This document shows positions 1 to 7,735 of a DNA stretch of 10,081 bases, in pieces. The stretch is from contig CAIPJU010000546.1 in NCBI GenBank assembly GCA_903865465.1, positions 1-10,081 of the forward strand, read 5' to 3'. The stretch comes from an uncultured Bacteroidota bacterium (lineage in GTDB: Bacteria; Bacteroidota; Bacteroidia; Bacteroidales; VadinHA17). Made by a program: the position numbers and the translations under genes. The notes under the pieces are model-generated. The model was given only the letters and a program-made list of their open reading frames with translations. It was not told the origin of the DNA and searched no databases. Positions within the stretch are counted from its first letter, which is position 1, and each line of letters begins with the position of its first letter.

Positions 1-9
1 AGTCAACAC

Positions 10-45
10 TCCGCAATCCGCAATTTAGTAATTTCGGATTGCGGA
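10..45. repeat. REP-like palindrome, copy 1
   Basis: The 11-nt arm TCCGCAATCCG at 10-20 is perfectly reverse-complementary to 35-45, with a 14-nt A+T-rich loop. This could fold as a small hairpin. A degenerate second copy lies about 85 nt downstream. The pair looks like an intergenic REP-type repeat. Whether this word is dispersed through the genome cannot be seen from one window. Confidence 0.6.
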
Positions 46-93
46 ATGGCAATTTCGATTTGATTTTTACTACGTCATTTGTTTAAAATCCGC

Positions 94-140
94 ATTCTAA
101 AATCCGCAATCCACAATTTTGCCAGTTCGGATTTTGGAAT
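94..140. repeat. REP-like palindrome, copy 2 (degenerate)
   Basis: Positions 94-108 pair imperfectly with 126-140: 13 of 15 positions match between the left arm and the reverse complement of the right arm. The right arm (TTCGGATTTTGGAAT) resembles the right arm of copy 1 (TTCGGATTGCGGAAT). Both copies are followed by a short CGATTT-containing tail, so they look like diverged copies of one unit. Confidence 0.5.
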
Positions 141-411
141 AACGATTTCGGGTGAGAGGATCGAATTCCGGATCAGAGGGTGACAATCTTTTAAATAGGA
201 GACCTGAAAAGCCTTTAACCAGGAATAGTCATCCTGTTCTGTTCAACAAATCCAAATAAATACTCGATATTTTCATTCCCTATTTCTAAGTTTTGTATTT
301 TAGGTTAAAATTTAACTTTCTGATGATGACACTCCCAAGAGTTAAAACCCAACACGATATTGAACAAATCCATATTAAAAACTCCTCTGAATCAAATAAG
401 CCTGTTGTTCG
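141..411. other. non-coding leader region, no gene recognised
   Basis: No convincing gene is seen between the left-edge repeats and the hsdM promoter region. The stretch is A+T-rich and has scattered stops in the plus frames. A minus-strand reading frame that enters this region from inside hsdM (684 down to 286) has no recognisable protein features and looks like chance. Confidence 0.5.
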
Positions 412-440
412 TTGATCTTCCGGATTGTCCCCTACCTTTA
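412..440 (+). promoter_or_regulatory. candidate Bacteroidota-type promoter for the hsd operon
   Basis: TTG at 412-414 and TACCTTTA at 433-440 are separated by 18 nt. They approximate the Bacteroidota -33 (TTG) and -7 (TAnnTTTG) elements, with a mismatch at the last base of the -7 box. Transcription would start roughly 50 nt before the hsdM ATG. This is pattern matching only. Confidence 0.35.
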
Positions 441-496
441 TCCGTTTAATATAGAAAAGATAACTGATAACCACTGAAATAAACTTAAAACCTATA

Positions 497-2056
497 ATGG
501 CCAAACAAACAAAACAAAAGAACATAGAAGAAACCCTCTGGGAATCTGCCAATAAACTCCGAGGATCTGTAGAACCGGCAGAATATAAACACGTTGTACT
601 GGGTCTTATATTCCTGAAGTTTGCCAGCGATAAATTTGAAGAACACCGGAAAAAACTCTTGAGCGAAGGCAAAGAGAAATACATCGAAATGCCCGATTTT
701 TATAATATGAACAATGTGTTCTTCCTCGATGAAGTTTCGCGCTGGAGCTATATTATCAAGAATTCAAAGCAGAACGACATAGCTTTAAAAATCGACACTG
801 CCCTTCATAACATAGAGAAAAACAACAAGGCCCTGAAAGGTGCTTTGCCCGACAATTACTTTTCCCGTCTGGGCTTGGATATTACAAAACTCTCCTCTTT
901 GCTCGATACAATAAATGATATAGATACACTAAGGGATAAGGCCCAGGATATTGTGGGACGAGTTTACGAGTATTTCCTTTCAAAATTTGCCCTTGCGGAG
1001 GGAAAAGGCAAGGGTGAATTCTACACTCCAAAAAGCATAGTAAACCTCATTGCCGAGATGATTGAGCCTTATAAAGGTATAATCTACGATCCCGCATGTG
1101 GTTCCGGTGGTATGTTCGTACAATCGATCAAGTTCATTGAAAACCACCACGGGAACAAGAAGGAGGTCTCTATTTACGGTCAGGAATACACGAATACTAC
1201 CTACAAACTGGCGAAGATGAACCTTGCCATCAGGGGCATTTCCGGCAATCTTGGTGAAAAAGCTGCCGACACCTTTGGCGACGATCAGCACAAGGACCTG
1301 AAGGCCGATTTCATAATGGCTAATCCTCCTTTTAACCAGAAAGACTGGCGTGCCGAAAACGAATTAAAGAACGACCCCCGCTGGCGTGGTTACGACGTTC
1401 CGCCAAAAAGCAACGCCAATTATGGCTGGATACTGAATATTGTTTCAAAGCTCTCCGAAAACGGTGTGGCAGGATTTATTCTGGCAAACGGGGCTCTGAG
1501 TGGTGGTGGCGAAGAATACAAAATCCGCCGTAAGCTTATTGAAAACAACCTGGTGGAAGCTATACTTGTACTGCCTCAGGACATGTTTTACACTACCAAT
1601 ATAAGCGTAACTGTCTGGATACTCAATAAAAACAAAAAAATACAAAGTCGCAGCATTGGCGATGAAACCCGGCACTACCGGGACCGGGAAAAAGAAATCC
1701 TCTTTATGGATCTAAGGCAGATCGGAGAACCTTTTGAAAAGAAATTTATCCAATTCAATTCCCAACAGATAAAAGACATTGCCAAAACTTATCATACGTG
1801 GCAACAGAATAATTCAAATTACCAGAATATTCCGGAGTATTGCTATTCCGCCACATTTGATGAAGTAGCCAAAAAAGATTTCTCCCTGGTTCCAAGCAAA
1901 TACATTGAGTTTGTGAACCGTGATGAAAATATTGACTTCGATGAAAAAATGAAGAGTCTGCAAACCGAATTTGCGGAACTTTTAAAAGCCGAAGAAGCTT
2001 CAAGAAATGATTTACTAACCGTCTTTAGAGAACTGGGTTATGAAATCAAATTATAG
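497..2056 (+). CDS. hsdM: type I restriction-modification methyltransferase subunit HsdM
   Basis: This is the N6-adenine DNA methyltransferase subunit. With HsdS it forms the modification complex that transfers a methyl group from S-adenosylmethionine to adenine in the target, and it is also required for restriction. The 519-residue protein opens with the typical HsdM N-terminal helical domain (about residues 10-160). It then shows a GEFYTP motif at about 173-178, the AdoMet-binding motif DPACGSGG at 198-205, and the catalytic NPPF at 276-279, which is the amino-methyltransferase [DNS]PP[YFW] signature. The length is normal for the family (about 500-520 aa). The ATG at 497 has no evident Shine-Dalgarno, as is usual in Bacteroidota, and places the N-terminal domain correctly. 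The 3' end overlaps hsdS by 17 nt, so the two are probably translationally coupled. It appears intact. Confidence 0.96.
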   Translation: MAKQTKQKNIEETLWESANKLRGSVEPAEYKHVVLGLIFLKFASDKFEEHRKKLLSEGKEKYIEMPDFYNMNNVFFLDEVSRWSYIIKNSKQNDIALKIDTALHNIEKNNKALKGALPDNYFSRLGLDITKLSSLLDTINDIDTLRDKAQDIVGRVYEYFLSKFALAEGKGKGEFYTPKSIVNLIAEMIEPYKGIIYDPACGSGGMFVQSIKFIENHHGNKKEVSIYGQEYTNTTYKLAKMNLAIRGISGNLGEKAADTFGDDQHKDLKADFIMANPPFNQKDWRAENELKNDPRWRGYDVPPKSNANYGWILNIVSKLSENGVAGFILANGALSGGGEEYKIRRKLIENNLVEAILVLPQDMFYTTNISVTVWILNKNKKIQSRSIGDETRHYRDREKEILFMDLRQIGEPFEKKFIQFNSQQIKDIAKTYHTWQQNNSNYQNIPEYCYSATFDEVAKKDFSLVPSKYIEFVNRDENIDFDEKMKSLQTEFAELLKAEEASRNDLLTVFRELGYEIKL

Positions 2057-3251
2057 AAAGATTGGCGATTATATTGAGCTTATTGATGAGCGTAATACAG
2101 GCCATAATGTCAAAAATCTTTTGGGGTTAAGTATTTCAAAACAATTTATTCCTTCCGTAGCAAATATTATTGGAACGGATATGGAGAACTATAAGATTAT
2201 CCGGAAAAACCAGTTTGCCTGCAGCACAATGCAGGTTCGGCGGGATAAAAAAATGCCGGTTGCGTTGTTGCAGGAAATTGAAGAAGCCATTATTTCCCAG
2301 GCTTATCCTGTATTTAAAGTGAAAGATCAGAATCTGCTTTTACCGGAATATTTAAAGTTGTGGTTTACACGTTCAGAATTTGACAGGGAAGCTTGTTTTA
2401 ACGCAGTTGGAGGTGTTCGAGGAAGCCTGGAATGGGAAGACTTTTGCGATATGAAATTACCGATCCCCTCAATTACAAAACAACAGGAAATTGTAAAAGA
2501 ATACAATGTTATCCAGAACCGCATTGATTTAAATAACAAACTGATACAAAAACTTGAAGAAACGGCTCAGGCTATTTACAAACAGTGGTTTGTGAATTTT
2601 GAATTTCCGGATGAAAATGGTATGCAATATAGAAGTAACGGTGGGGAAATGGTGGAAAGTGAGTTGGGGGAAATTCCACAGGGTTGGATGATCGAATCAT
2701 TTACAAAAGTCATAAAACTTAGCGGAGGAGGAACTCCAAGTACAGAATGTCCTGATTATTGGGATGGAGAGATTCCATTTTATACACCTGGTGATCTGAA
2801 CCAATATTATTACAGCATTAGTACTTCAAAAAAAATAACAGACATTGGATTACAAAAATGCAGCAGCAAATTATTTCCTCCAAATACGACCTTTGTAACT
2901 GCCAGAGGTGCAACTGTTGGAGGAATAGCAATGGCAGGCATACCAATGGCAATGAATCAAACCTGTTATGCTATTAACGGCGAAGAAGTAAATGATTATT
3001 ACGCGCACCAATTAACCTTAAGTATAATTTCTAAATTAAAAACTGAAGCTATCGGTGCAACCTTTGAGGCCTTGGTGACAAAAGATTTTGACGGACAAAT
3101 AGTAATTGAACCTGCTAAAGAATTGGTTGACCTATTTAATGAAAAAGTTGAATCTATTTACAATTATATCTTGAATACTGTCTTGCAAAATCAAAAGTTG
3201 TCAGAACTGAAAGATTTACTTCTTTCCAAACTTTCGACAATAGAAAATTAG
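2040..3251 (+). CDS. hsdS: type I restriction-modification specificity subunit HsdS
   Basis: HsdS selects the bipartite DNA target for both methylation and cleavage. The 403-residue protein has the expected two-part plan. The first target recognition domain spans about residues 1-140. A central conserved helical spacer covers about 145-190 and ends in the typical QAIYKQWF segment. A linker containing ELGEIPQGW (208-216) starts the second half, the second recognition domain covers about 217-355, and a C-terminal helical repeat at about 360-400 mirrors the central one. Both half-sites look complete, so the protein should be functional, but the recognised sequence cannot be read from the protein. 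The gene starts within the end of hsdM in another frame. It appears more A+T-rich than hsdM and hsdR, especially in the second half, which fits the frequent recombination of hsdS recognition domains. Confidence 0.95.
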   Translation: MKSNYRKIGDYIELIDERNTGHNVKNLLGLSISKQFIPSVANIIGTDMENYKIIRKNQFACSTMQVRRDKKMPVALLQEIEEAIISQAYPVFKVKDQNLLLPEYLKLWFTRSEFDREACFNAVGGVRGSLEWEDFCDMKLPIPSITKQQEIVKEYNVIQNRIDLNNKLIQKLEETAQAIYKQWFVNFEFPDENGMQYRSNGGEMVESELGEIPQGWMIESFTKVIKLSGGGTPSTECPDYWDGEIPFYTPGDLNQYYYSISTSKKITDIGLQKCSSKLFPPNTTFVTARGATVGGIAMAGIPMAMNQTCYAINGEEVNDYYAHQLTLSIISKLKTEAIGATFEALVTKDFDGQIVIEPAKELVDLFNEKVESIYNYILNTVLQNQKLSELKDLLLSKLSTIEN

Positions 3252-3255
3252 TACT

Positions 3256-3285
3256 ATGAAGAACGGCGAAAAACTGATAAATTAA
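3256..3285 (+). other. minimal reading frame resembling the rhuM start (possible relic)
   Basis: Four bases after the hsdS stop lies an ATG that opens the nine-codon frame MKNGEKLIN followed by TAA. Its first 21 bases match the start of the rhuM fragment at 4126-4146 (MNNGEIL) at 18 of 21 positions. RhuM proteins commonly start M-K/N-N-G-E. I read this as a possible relic of the original rhuM 5' end, now separated from its body by the transposase gene. It is too short to call as a gene. Confidence 0.3.
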
Positions 3286-3325
3286 AATGATTGAATTCTT
3301 TCGCATTGGTCATTAAATATATACA

Positions 3326-4129
3326 ATGTCCTATAACCCGAACATACATCATCGCAGGTCTATCCGTCTGAAAGGATATGATTATTCGCAGGCGGGGGCG
3401 TATTTTATAACCATTTGCGTGCAAAACCGGGCGTGTTTATTTGGGAAAATTGCCGTCGGGGCGCCCCTTGTGGGTGCCCAAAATAACGATTCCCAAAATG
3501 ATGTTTCCCAAAATAACGATGCCCAAAATAACGATTCCCAAAATAACGATGCCCAAAATAACGATTCCCAAAATGATGTTTCCCAAAATAACGATGCCCA
3601 AAATGATGATTCCCAAGATGATGATGCCGTTCAAAATGAAACGGATGGGGGGAATGATTGCGGGCGGATGAATGATAATGGTCGGCCACAAATAGGGCGG
3701 ATGAATGATAATGGTCGGCCACAAATAGGGCGGCCACAAGGGCACGCTCCGACCGTTGCGACAATGATATTAAATGATGCGGGGAAAATGATCGTAACCG
3801 AATGGCTAAAATTAATGGAACGATTCCCGAATATCGAATTACATGAATTTGTTGTTATGCCAAATCATTTTCATGGAATTTTACAAATCATTGATAAATC
3901 TTCTACAGATAAAACCGTTGGTGATATGATGGATGCGTTTAAATCAATAACAACTGTTGAATATATTCATGGTGTAAAAACATTGGGTTGGGAGCAATTT
4001 AAACGTAAATTATGGCAACGAAATTACTACGAACACATTATCCGCGATGAACAATCGTATAAACGAATTTCGGATTATATCATAAACAATCCGTCAAAAT
4101 GGTTTGACGATAAATTCAATACCAAATGA
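3326..4129 (+). CDS. Y1-family HUH transposase, REP-associated (RAYT-like), with repeat-expanded insert
   Basis: This is a single-strand DNA transposase of the Y1 (IS200/RAYT) superfamily. It cleaves DNA through a tyrosine and uses a His-hydrophobic-His metal site. The N-terminal block GYDYSQAGAYFITICVQNR (about 17-35) and the block around LNDAGKM (149-155) are typical of the family. The HUH motif is HFH at 181-183 within VVMPNHFHGI. The candidate catalytic Tyr is in RNYYEHIIRDE (Y234 or Y235), and the C-terminus YIINNPSKW is also typical. Between about residues 51 and 137 lies a low-complexity insert rich in Asn, Asp and Gln, followed by GRMNDNGRPQI repeats. Without it the protein would be about 180 aa, near the usual size. 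The insert is in frame and the conserved blocks on both sides are intact, so activity is possible. The stop overlaps the rhuM start as ATGA. It interrupts an hsdS-hsdR series and is presumably a guest there. Confidence 0.88.
   Translation: MSYNPNIHHRRSIRLKGYDYSQAGAYFITICVQNRACLFGKIAVGAPLVGAQNNDSQNDVSQNNDAQNNDSQNNDAQNNDSQNDVSQNNDAQNDDSQDDDAVQNETDGGNDCGRMNDNGRPQIGRMNDNGRPQIGRPQGHAPTVATMILNDAGKMIVTEWLKLMERFPNIELHEFVVMPNHFHGILQIIDKSSTDKTVGDMMDAFKSITTVEYIHGVKTLGWEQFKRKLWQRNYYEHIIRDEQSYKRISDYIINNPSKWFDDKFNTK
3476..3625 (+). repeat. in-frame tandem array, ten 15-nt units in two 75-nt blocks
   Basis: Ten units of the form (G/T)CCCAAAATAACGAT run without interruption and encode (A/S)QNND or the variant SQNDV. 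The unit order in 3476-3550 is repeated in 3551-3625. The first three units are identical between blocks, and the last two differ by AAC to GAT-type changes (ending QNDD and QDDD). This indicates a block duplication of five units followed by divergence. The unit length is a multiple of three, so copy-number change keeps the transposase frame. Confidence 0.95.
3662..3739 (+). repeat. 33-nt tandem repeat, two full copies plus a partial third
   Basis: Copies at 3662-3694 and 3695-3727 appear identical and encode GRMNDNGRPQI. A partial third copy at 3728-3739 keeps only GGGCGGCCACAA and forms part of the right inverted-repeat arm. Each copy contains CGGCCACAA, so the arm motif itself seems to have been amplified along with the spacer. 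Confidence 0.9.
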
Positions 4130-4512
4130 ACAACGGCGAAATACTCATCTACCAAAACTCCGCAGGCAACATCAAAATAGATGTTCGCCTGGAGGATGAA
4201 ACTGTTTGGCTTACTCAGGCTCAACTTTGCGAGCTGTTTCAAAAATCGAAAGCCACAATAAGCGAGCACATCAAAAATGTGTTTGAGGAAGGTGAATTAG
4301 AGGCTTCGGCAACTGTTCGGAAATTCCGACAAGTTCGGACAGAAGGAACAAGGGAGGTGGAAAGAGACATTGATCACTACAACCTGGATGTAATTATTTC
4401 CGTAGGCTACCGGGTAAAATCACCACAAGGCACCCAATTCCGTATCTGGGCAACATAAAAATATACAGAAATAGAAGAAGATATTAAGAAACTTGGAAAG
4501 CCTGAAAAATGA
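4126..4512 (+). pseudogene. rhuM: truncated RhuM-family gene (N-terminal third plus possible C-terminal relic)
   Basis: The readable frame at 4126-4458 encodes 110 residues matching the N-terminus of the RhuM family (virulence RhuM, usually about 330-350 aa). It has MNNGEILIYQ, then IDVRLEDETVWLTQAQLCELF followed by a winged-helix-like segment KSKATISEHIKNVFEEGEL, then YNLDVIISVGYRVKS and FRIWAT. It stops at a TAA at 4456-4458, exactly where full-length members continue. Beyond the stop, in the same frame, lie 17 further codons (KYTEIEEDIKKLGKPEK) ending in a TGA that overlaps the hsdR ATG. This fits an internal deletion that removed the middle of the gene. The biochemical role of RhuM is not established. 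Family members often sit inside type I R-M operons. The start overlaps the transposase stop (ATGA). The fragment may still be translated, but full RhuM function is unlikely. Confidence 0.8.
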
Positions 4513-7500
4513 AATTCACCGAAGAAAAACTTGAATCGGCTTTTATCGAATTGCTTGCAAACGAAGATTTTCCGCATTACCCGGGCGTTAATATTAATCG
4601 TTCAGTCGATGAGGTGCTGATTGAGGATGATTTACTCAATTTTTTGTTATCAAAATATGCAAACCAGCATCTTACAGTAACCGAAGCAAAATCAATTGTC
4701 CTTCAGCTTAAAACCCTCCCCTCTTCCGACCTCTACGAAAGCAACAAAACAATTCTCAGGTGGCTCTCCGATGGATTTATCCTAAAACGCGAAGACCGGA
4801 ACCAGAAAGACATTCATATTGAATTAATCGACTATAATGGTCTGGAGGCCCAGCTCGCCAGTCCCGATCTGGATGTAATTACATCAGAGCCCATTGTAAA
4901 ATATCCGCCCGATCATAACATCTATAGATTTGTTAATCAGCTTGAAATTGTTGGCTCGGAAAAACGGATCCCCGATGGCATAGTTTATATAAACGGCTTA
5001 CCCCTTGTTGTATTTGAATTCAAAAGCGCCATTCGTGAAGAGGCTACTATTTTCGATGCCTATAACCAGCTGACAATCCGTTACCGGCGCGATATCCCGG
5101 AATTGTTTAAATACAATGTCTTTTGCGTAATAAGCGATGGAATAAACAACAAGGCAGGATCGTTCTTCGCACCCTATGAATTTTTCTATGCCTGGCGAAG
5201 GGTTGCCGGTCTGGCGAAGGATGTTGATGGTATCGACAGCATGTTTACGCTGGTTCAGGGCATGTTCAACCAGAACAGGCTAAGGGATATCATCAGGAAC
5301 TTTATCTATTTCCCCGACAGCTCAAAGAAAAACGAAAAAATTGTCTGCCGTTATCCCCAGTATTATGCTGCTAAACGCCTTTTCGATAATATTAAGCTGG
5401 TACAGAAACCAAAAGGCAATGGAAAAGGCGGTACCTACTTTGGGGCAACGGGCTGTGGCAAGAGTTTCACAATGCTTTATCTAACAAGGCTGTTGATGAA
5501 AAGCGAACATTTCGGGAGTCCTACTATTATCTTAATAACCGACCGCATAGATCTCGATGACCAGTTATCTGATCAGTTTACGAATGCAAAAAGATTTATT
5601 GGCGACAATACAGTTGTTAGTGTTGAAAGCCGGGCAGAATTACGAACCCTGATCCGGGGCAGGCAGAGCGGCGGGGTATTTTTAACCACAATTCATAAGT
5701 TTACCGAAGATACTGAACTCCTGAGCGACAGAAACAATATAATCTGTATCTCCGACGAGGCGCATCGCACCCAGGTAAACCTCGACCAGAAGATTAAAGT
5801 AAGCGAAAAGGGAGTTAAAAAAACTTATGGCTTTGCTAAGTACTTACACGATTCGCTGCCCAATGCCACTTTCGTAGGATTTACCGGAACCCCTATTGAT
5901 GCCACACTCGATGTTTTCGGAAAAGTTATTGATGCATACACAATGACTGAATCGGTGAAGGATGAAATCACAGTAAGAATTGTATATGAAGGTCGCGCTG
6001 CAAAAATTGCCCTGAACAACAGTGAACTCGAGAAGATTGAAAAATACTACGAACAGGCTGCCGGCGATGGTGCGAACGAGTACCAGATAGAACAAAGCAA
6101 GGAAGAAACTGCTAAAATGAACGCCATCCTCGGCGATCCGAAAAGGTTACAATCACTTGCAGATGATTTTGTGAAACATTATGAAAACAGGGTTTCAGAA
6201 GGAGCTACTGTAAAAGGCAAGGCAATGTTTGTCTGTAGCAGTCGTGAAATTGCCTTTGAGTTTTATAAAAAGGTCATTGCCCTTCGACCTGAATGGAAGG
6301 AAATAAGAATCGCGGATGAAGGAGTTGTATTGACTGAAAAAGATAAAAGGGAAATCAAACCGATGGAACGTATCAGGCTGATAATGACAAGGCAGCAGGA
6401 CGATCCGGAAGAAATGTACAGGCTTACAGGCACTAAAGAACAACGAAAGGAATTGGATCGGCAGTTCAAGAACGAAAAATCAAATTTCAAAATTGCAATA
6501 ATAGTTGATATGTGGCTTACTGGGTTCGATGTGCCGTTTTTGGATACGATGTACATCGACAAACCAATTCAGCAACATAATCTGATCCAGACCATTTCGA
6601 GGGTTAACCGGAAATTTGAAGGCAAAAACAAGGGTCTCGTGGTTGACTATATTGGCATAAAGAAGCAGATGAACCTGGCCCTGGCACAATATAATAAGGG
6701 TGATGAAGATAATTTTGAGGATATTGCAGAGTCGATAATAATAGTAAGGAATCATCTCGATTTACTTGCAAAATTGTTTCACAACTTCGACAGTACCAAA
6801 TATTTCAGGGGCACAACATTACAGCAGCTGAATAACCTTAATCAGGCTGCAGAATATGTTCAGCTCACAAAAGATCTTGAAACCCGTTTCATGGGTCTTG
6901 TGAAACGATTAAAAGCAGCTTATGATATTTGCGCCGGCAGCGAGCTGATAACCCAAACCGAAAGAGATTACACTCACTTTTACATGGCAGTGCGTTCAAT
7001 TGTCTTCAAGCTTACAAAAGGCAATGCCCCCGACACGGCACAGATGAATGCCCGTGTACGTGAAATGATTAAGGATGCCCTGGCAAGCGATGGGGTGGAA
7101 GAGATTTTCAAATTGGGCGACGATGGAGAGACCGAACAGGATATCTTCGATGAAGATTATCTTGCAAAAATTGACAAGATTAAATTGCCAAACACAAAAA
7201 TTAAATTACTGCAACAGCTTTTGGCTAAGGTTATCAGGGAGATCAGGAAAGTAAACAGGGTAAAAGGCATCGACTTCACAAAAAAGATGCAAACACTTGT
7301 GGAGAGATACAATCAGCGTGACGAAAATGACATACTGAGAAGTGAGGTATATGAGGAAATGGCTGAGCAACTTACAAACCTGATTTGGGAAGCTCATAAA
7401 GAATTCTCCGCCGGTGATGAACTGGGTATCGACTTTGAAGAGAAGGCATTTTATGACATTCTGAAAGAGCTATGTATAAAATATGATTTTACTTATCCCG

Positions 7501-7718
7501 AAGATCGTTTGATTGAACTCGCAAAAGCTGTGAAAGAACTTGTTGATGGCCAGTCCAGGTTTCCCGACTGGAACAAACGCGATGATATCAAGTCGGCCCT
7601 AAAAGTCGGATTGATATTGCTTCTTGATGAATTTGGCTATCCTCCTGTTGAAAGAGACGAAGTATATGTTGAGATCTTCGAACAGGCTGAGAATTTTAAG
7701 AAGTATAACAGTAATTAA
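4509..7718 (+). CDS. hsdR: type I restriction enzyme endonuclease/translocase subunit HsdR
   Basis: HsdR binds the HsdM-HsdS complex, pumps DNA using ATP, and cleaves unmodified DNA away from the target. The 1069-residue protein has an N-terminal PD-(D/E)xK nuclease domain, with Asp156 in PDGIVYINGLPL and Glu170-Phe-Lys172 in VVFEFKS. Two RecA-like superfamily 2 helicase domains follow: Walker A GATGCGKS at 312-319, DEAH at 416-419, motif III TGTP at 459-462, a motif V-like VDMWLTGFDVP at 666-676, and motif VI QTISRVNR at 694-701. A long helical C-terminal region (about 720-1069) would contact the methyltransferase core. All key residues seen are present and the length is normal. The ATG overlaps a TGA of the upstream rhuM frame, supporting this start and suggesting it was once coupled to rhuM. 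The hsdM-hsdS-hsdR order is common, so the accessory genes are the insertion. Confidence 0.96.
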   Translation: MKFTEEKLESAFIELLANEDFPHYPGVNINRSVDEVLIEDDLLNFLLSKYANQHLTVTEAKSIVLQLKTLPSSDLYESNKTILRWLSDGFILKREDRNQKDIHIELIDYNGLEAQLASPDLDVITSEPIVKYPPDHNIYRFVNQLEIVGSEKRIPDGIVYINGLPLVVFEFKSAIREEATIFDAYNQLTIRYRRDIPELFKYNVFCVISDGINNKAGSFFAPYEFFYAWRRVAGLAKDVDGIDSMFTLVQGMFNQNRLRDIIRNFIYFPDSSKKNEKIVCRYPQYYAAKRLFDNIKLVQKPKGNGKGGTYFGATGCGKSFTMLYLTRLLMKSEHFGSPTIILITDRIDLDDQLSDQFTNAKRFIGDNTVVSVESRAELRTLIRGRQSGGVFLTTIHKFTEDTELLSDRNNIICISDEAHRTQVNLDQKIKVSEKGVKKTYGFAKYLHDSLPNATFVGFTGTPIDATLDVFGKVIDAYTMTESVKDEITVRIVYEGRAAKIALNNSELEKIEKYYEQAAGDGANEYQIEQSKEETAKMNAILGDPKRLQSLADDFVKHYENRVSEGATVKGKAMFVCSSREIAFEFYKKVIALRPEWKEIRIADEGVVLTEKDKREIKPMERIRLIMTRQQDDPEEMYRLTGTKEQRKELDRQFKNEKSNFKIAIIVDMWLTGFDVPFLDTMYIDKPIQQHNLIQTISRVNRKFEGKNKGLVVDYIGIKKQMNLALAQYNKGDEDNFEDIAESIIIVRNHLDLLAKLFHNFDSTKYFRGTTLQQLNNLNQAAEYVQLTKDLETRFMGLVKRLKAAYDICAGSELITQTERDYTHFYMAVRSIVFKLTKGNAPDTAQMNARVREMIKDALASDGVEEIFKLGDDGETEQDIFDEDYLAKIDKIKLPNTKIKLLQQLLAKVIREIRKVNRVKGIDFTKKMQTLVERYNQRDENDILRSEVYEEMAEQLTNLIWEAHKEFSAGDELGIDFEEKAFYDILKELCIKYDFTYPEDRLIELAKAVKELVDGQSRFPDWNKRDDIKSALKVGLILLLDEFGYPPVERDEVYVEIFEQAENFKKYNSN

Positions 7719-7735
7719 TCAGAAAATACACACTT

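Larger units (their letters stand above)
3458..3750. repeat. imperfect inverted repeat bracketing the transposase insert
   Basis: The arm at 3458-3479 (containing CCCTTGTGGGTGCCC) is an imperfect reverse complement of 3728-3750 (containing GGGCGGCCACAAGGGC), with about four mismatches and one gap over 22-23 nt. The arms enclose all the tandem repeats. Both lie within the reading frame and encode VGAPLVGA and GRPQGHAP. They could form a hairpin or mark the ends of an inserted unit. Confidence 0.6.

Noticed and set aside
286..684. Minus-strand frame of 132 codons at the left end of the operon
   Set aside because: It overlaps the start of hsdM, has no recognisable domain and covers the candidate hsd promoter.
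980..2003. Three minus-strand frames of 76-103 codons inside hsdM
   Set aside because: They are antisense to strongly conserved HsdM coding sequence and have no recognisable features.
2828..2835. Run of eight A in the second recognition domain of hsdS, considered as a phase-variation tract
   Set aside because: Eight A in an A+T-rich gene can arise by chance, the frame is intact, and the window gives no evidence of length variation.
3476..3625. The 15-nt array considered as a CRISPR array
   Set aside because: Units are directly adjacent without spacers, are far too short, and are translated in frame within a transposase gene.
3405..3764. Long open frames on the minus strand and in a second plus frame across the transposase repeats
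   Set aside because: A stop-free 15-nt unit keeps several frames open automatically. The predicted proteins are only repeat peptides, while the plus frame at 3326 carries all conserved Y1 motifs.
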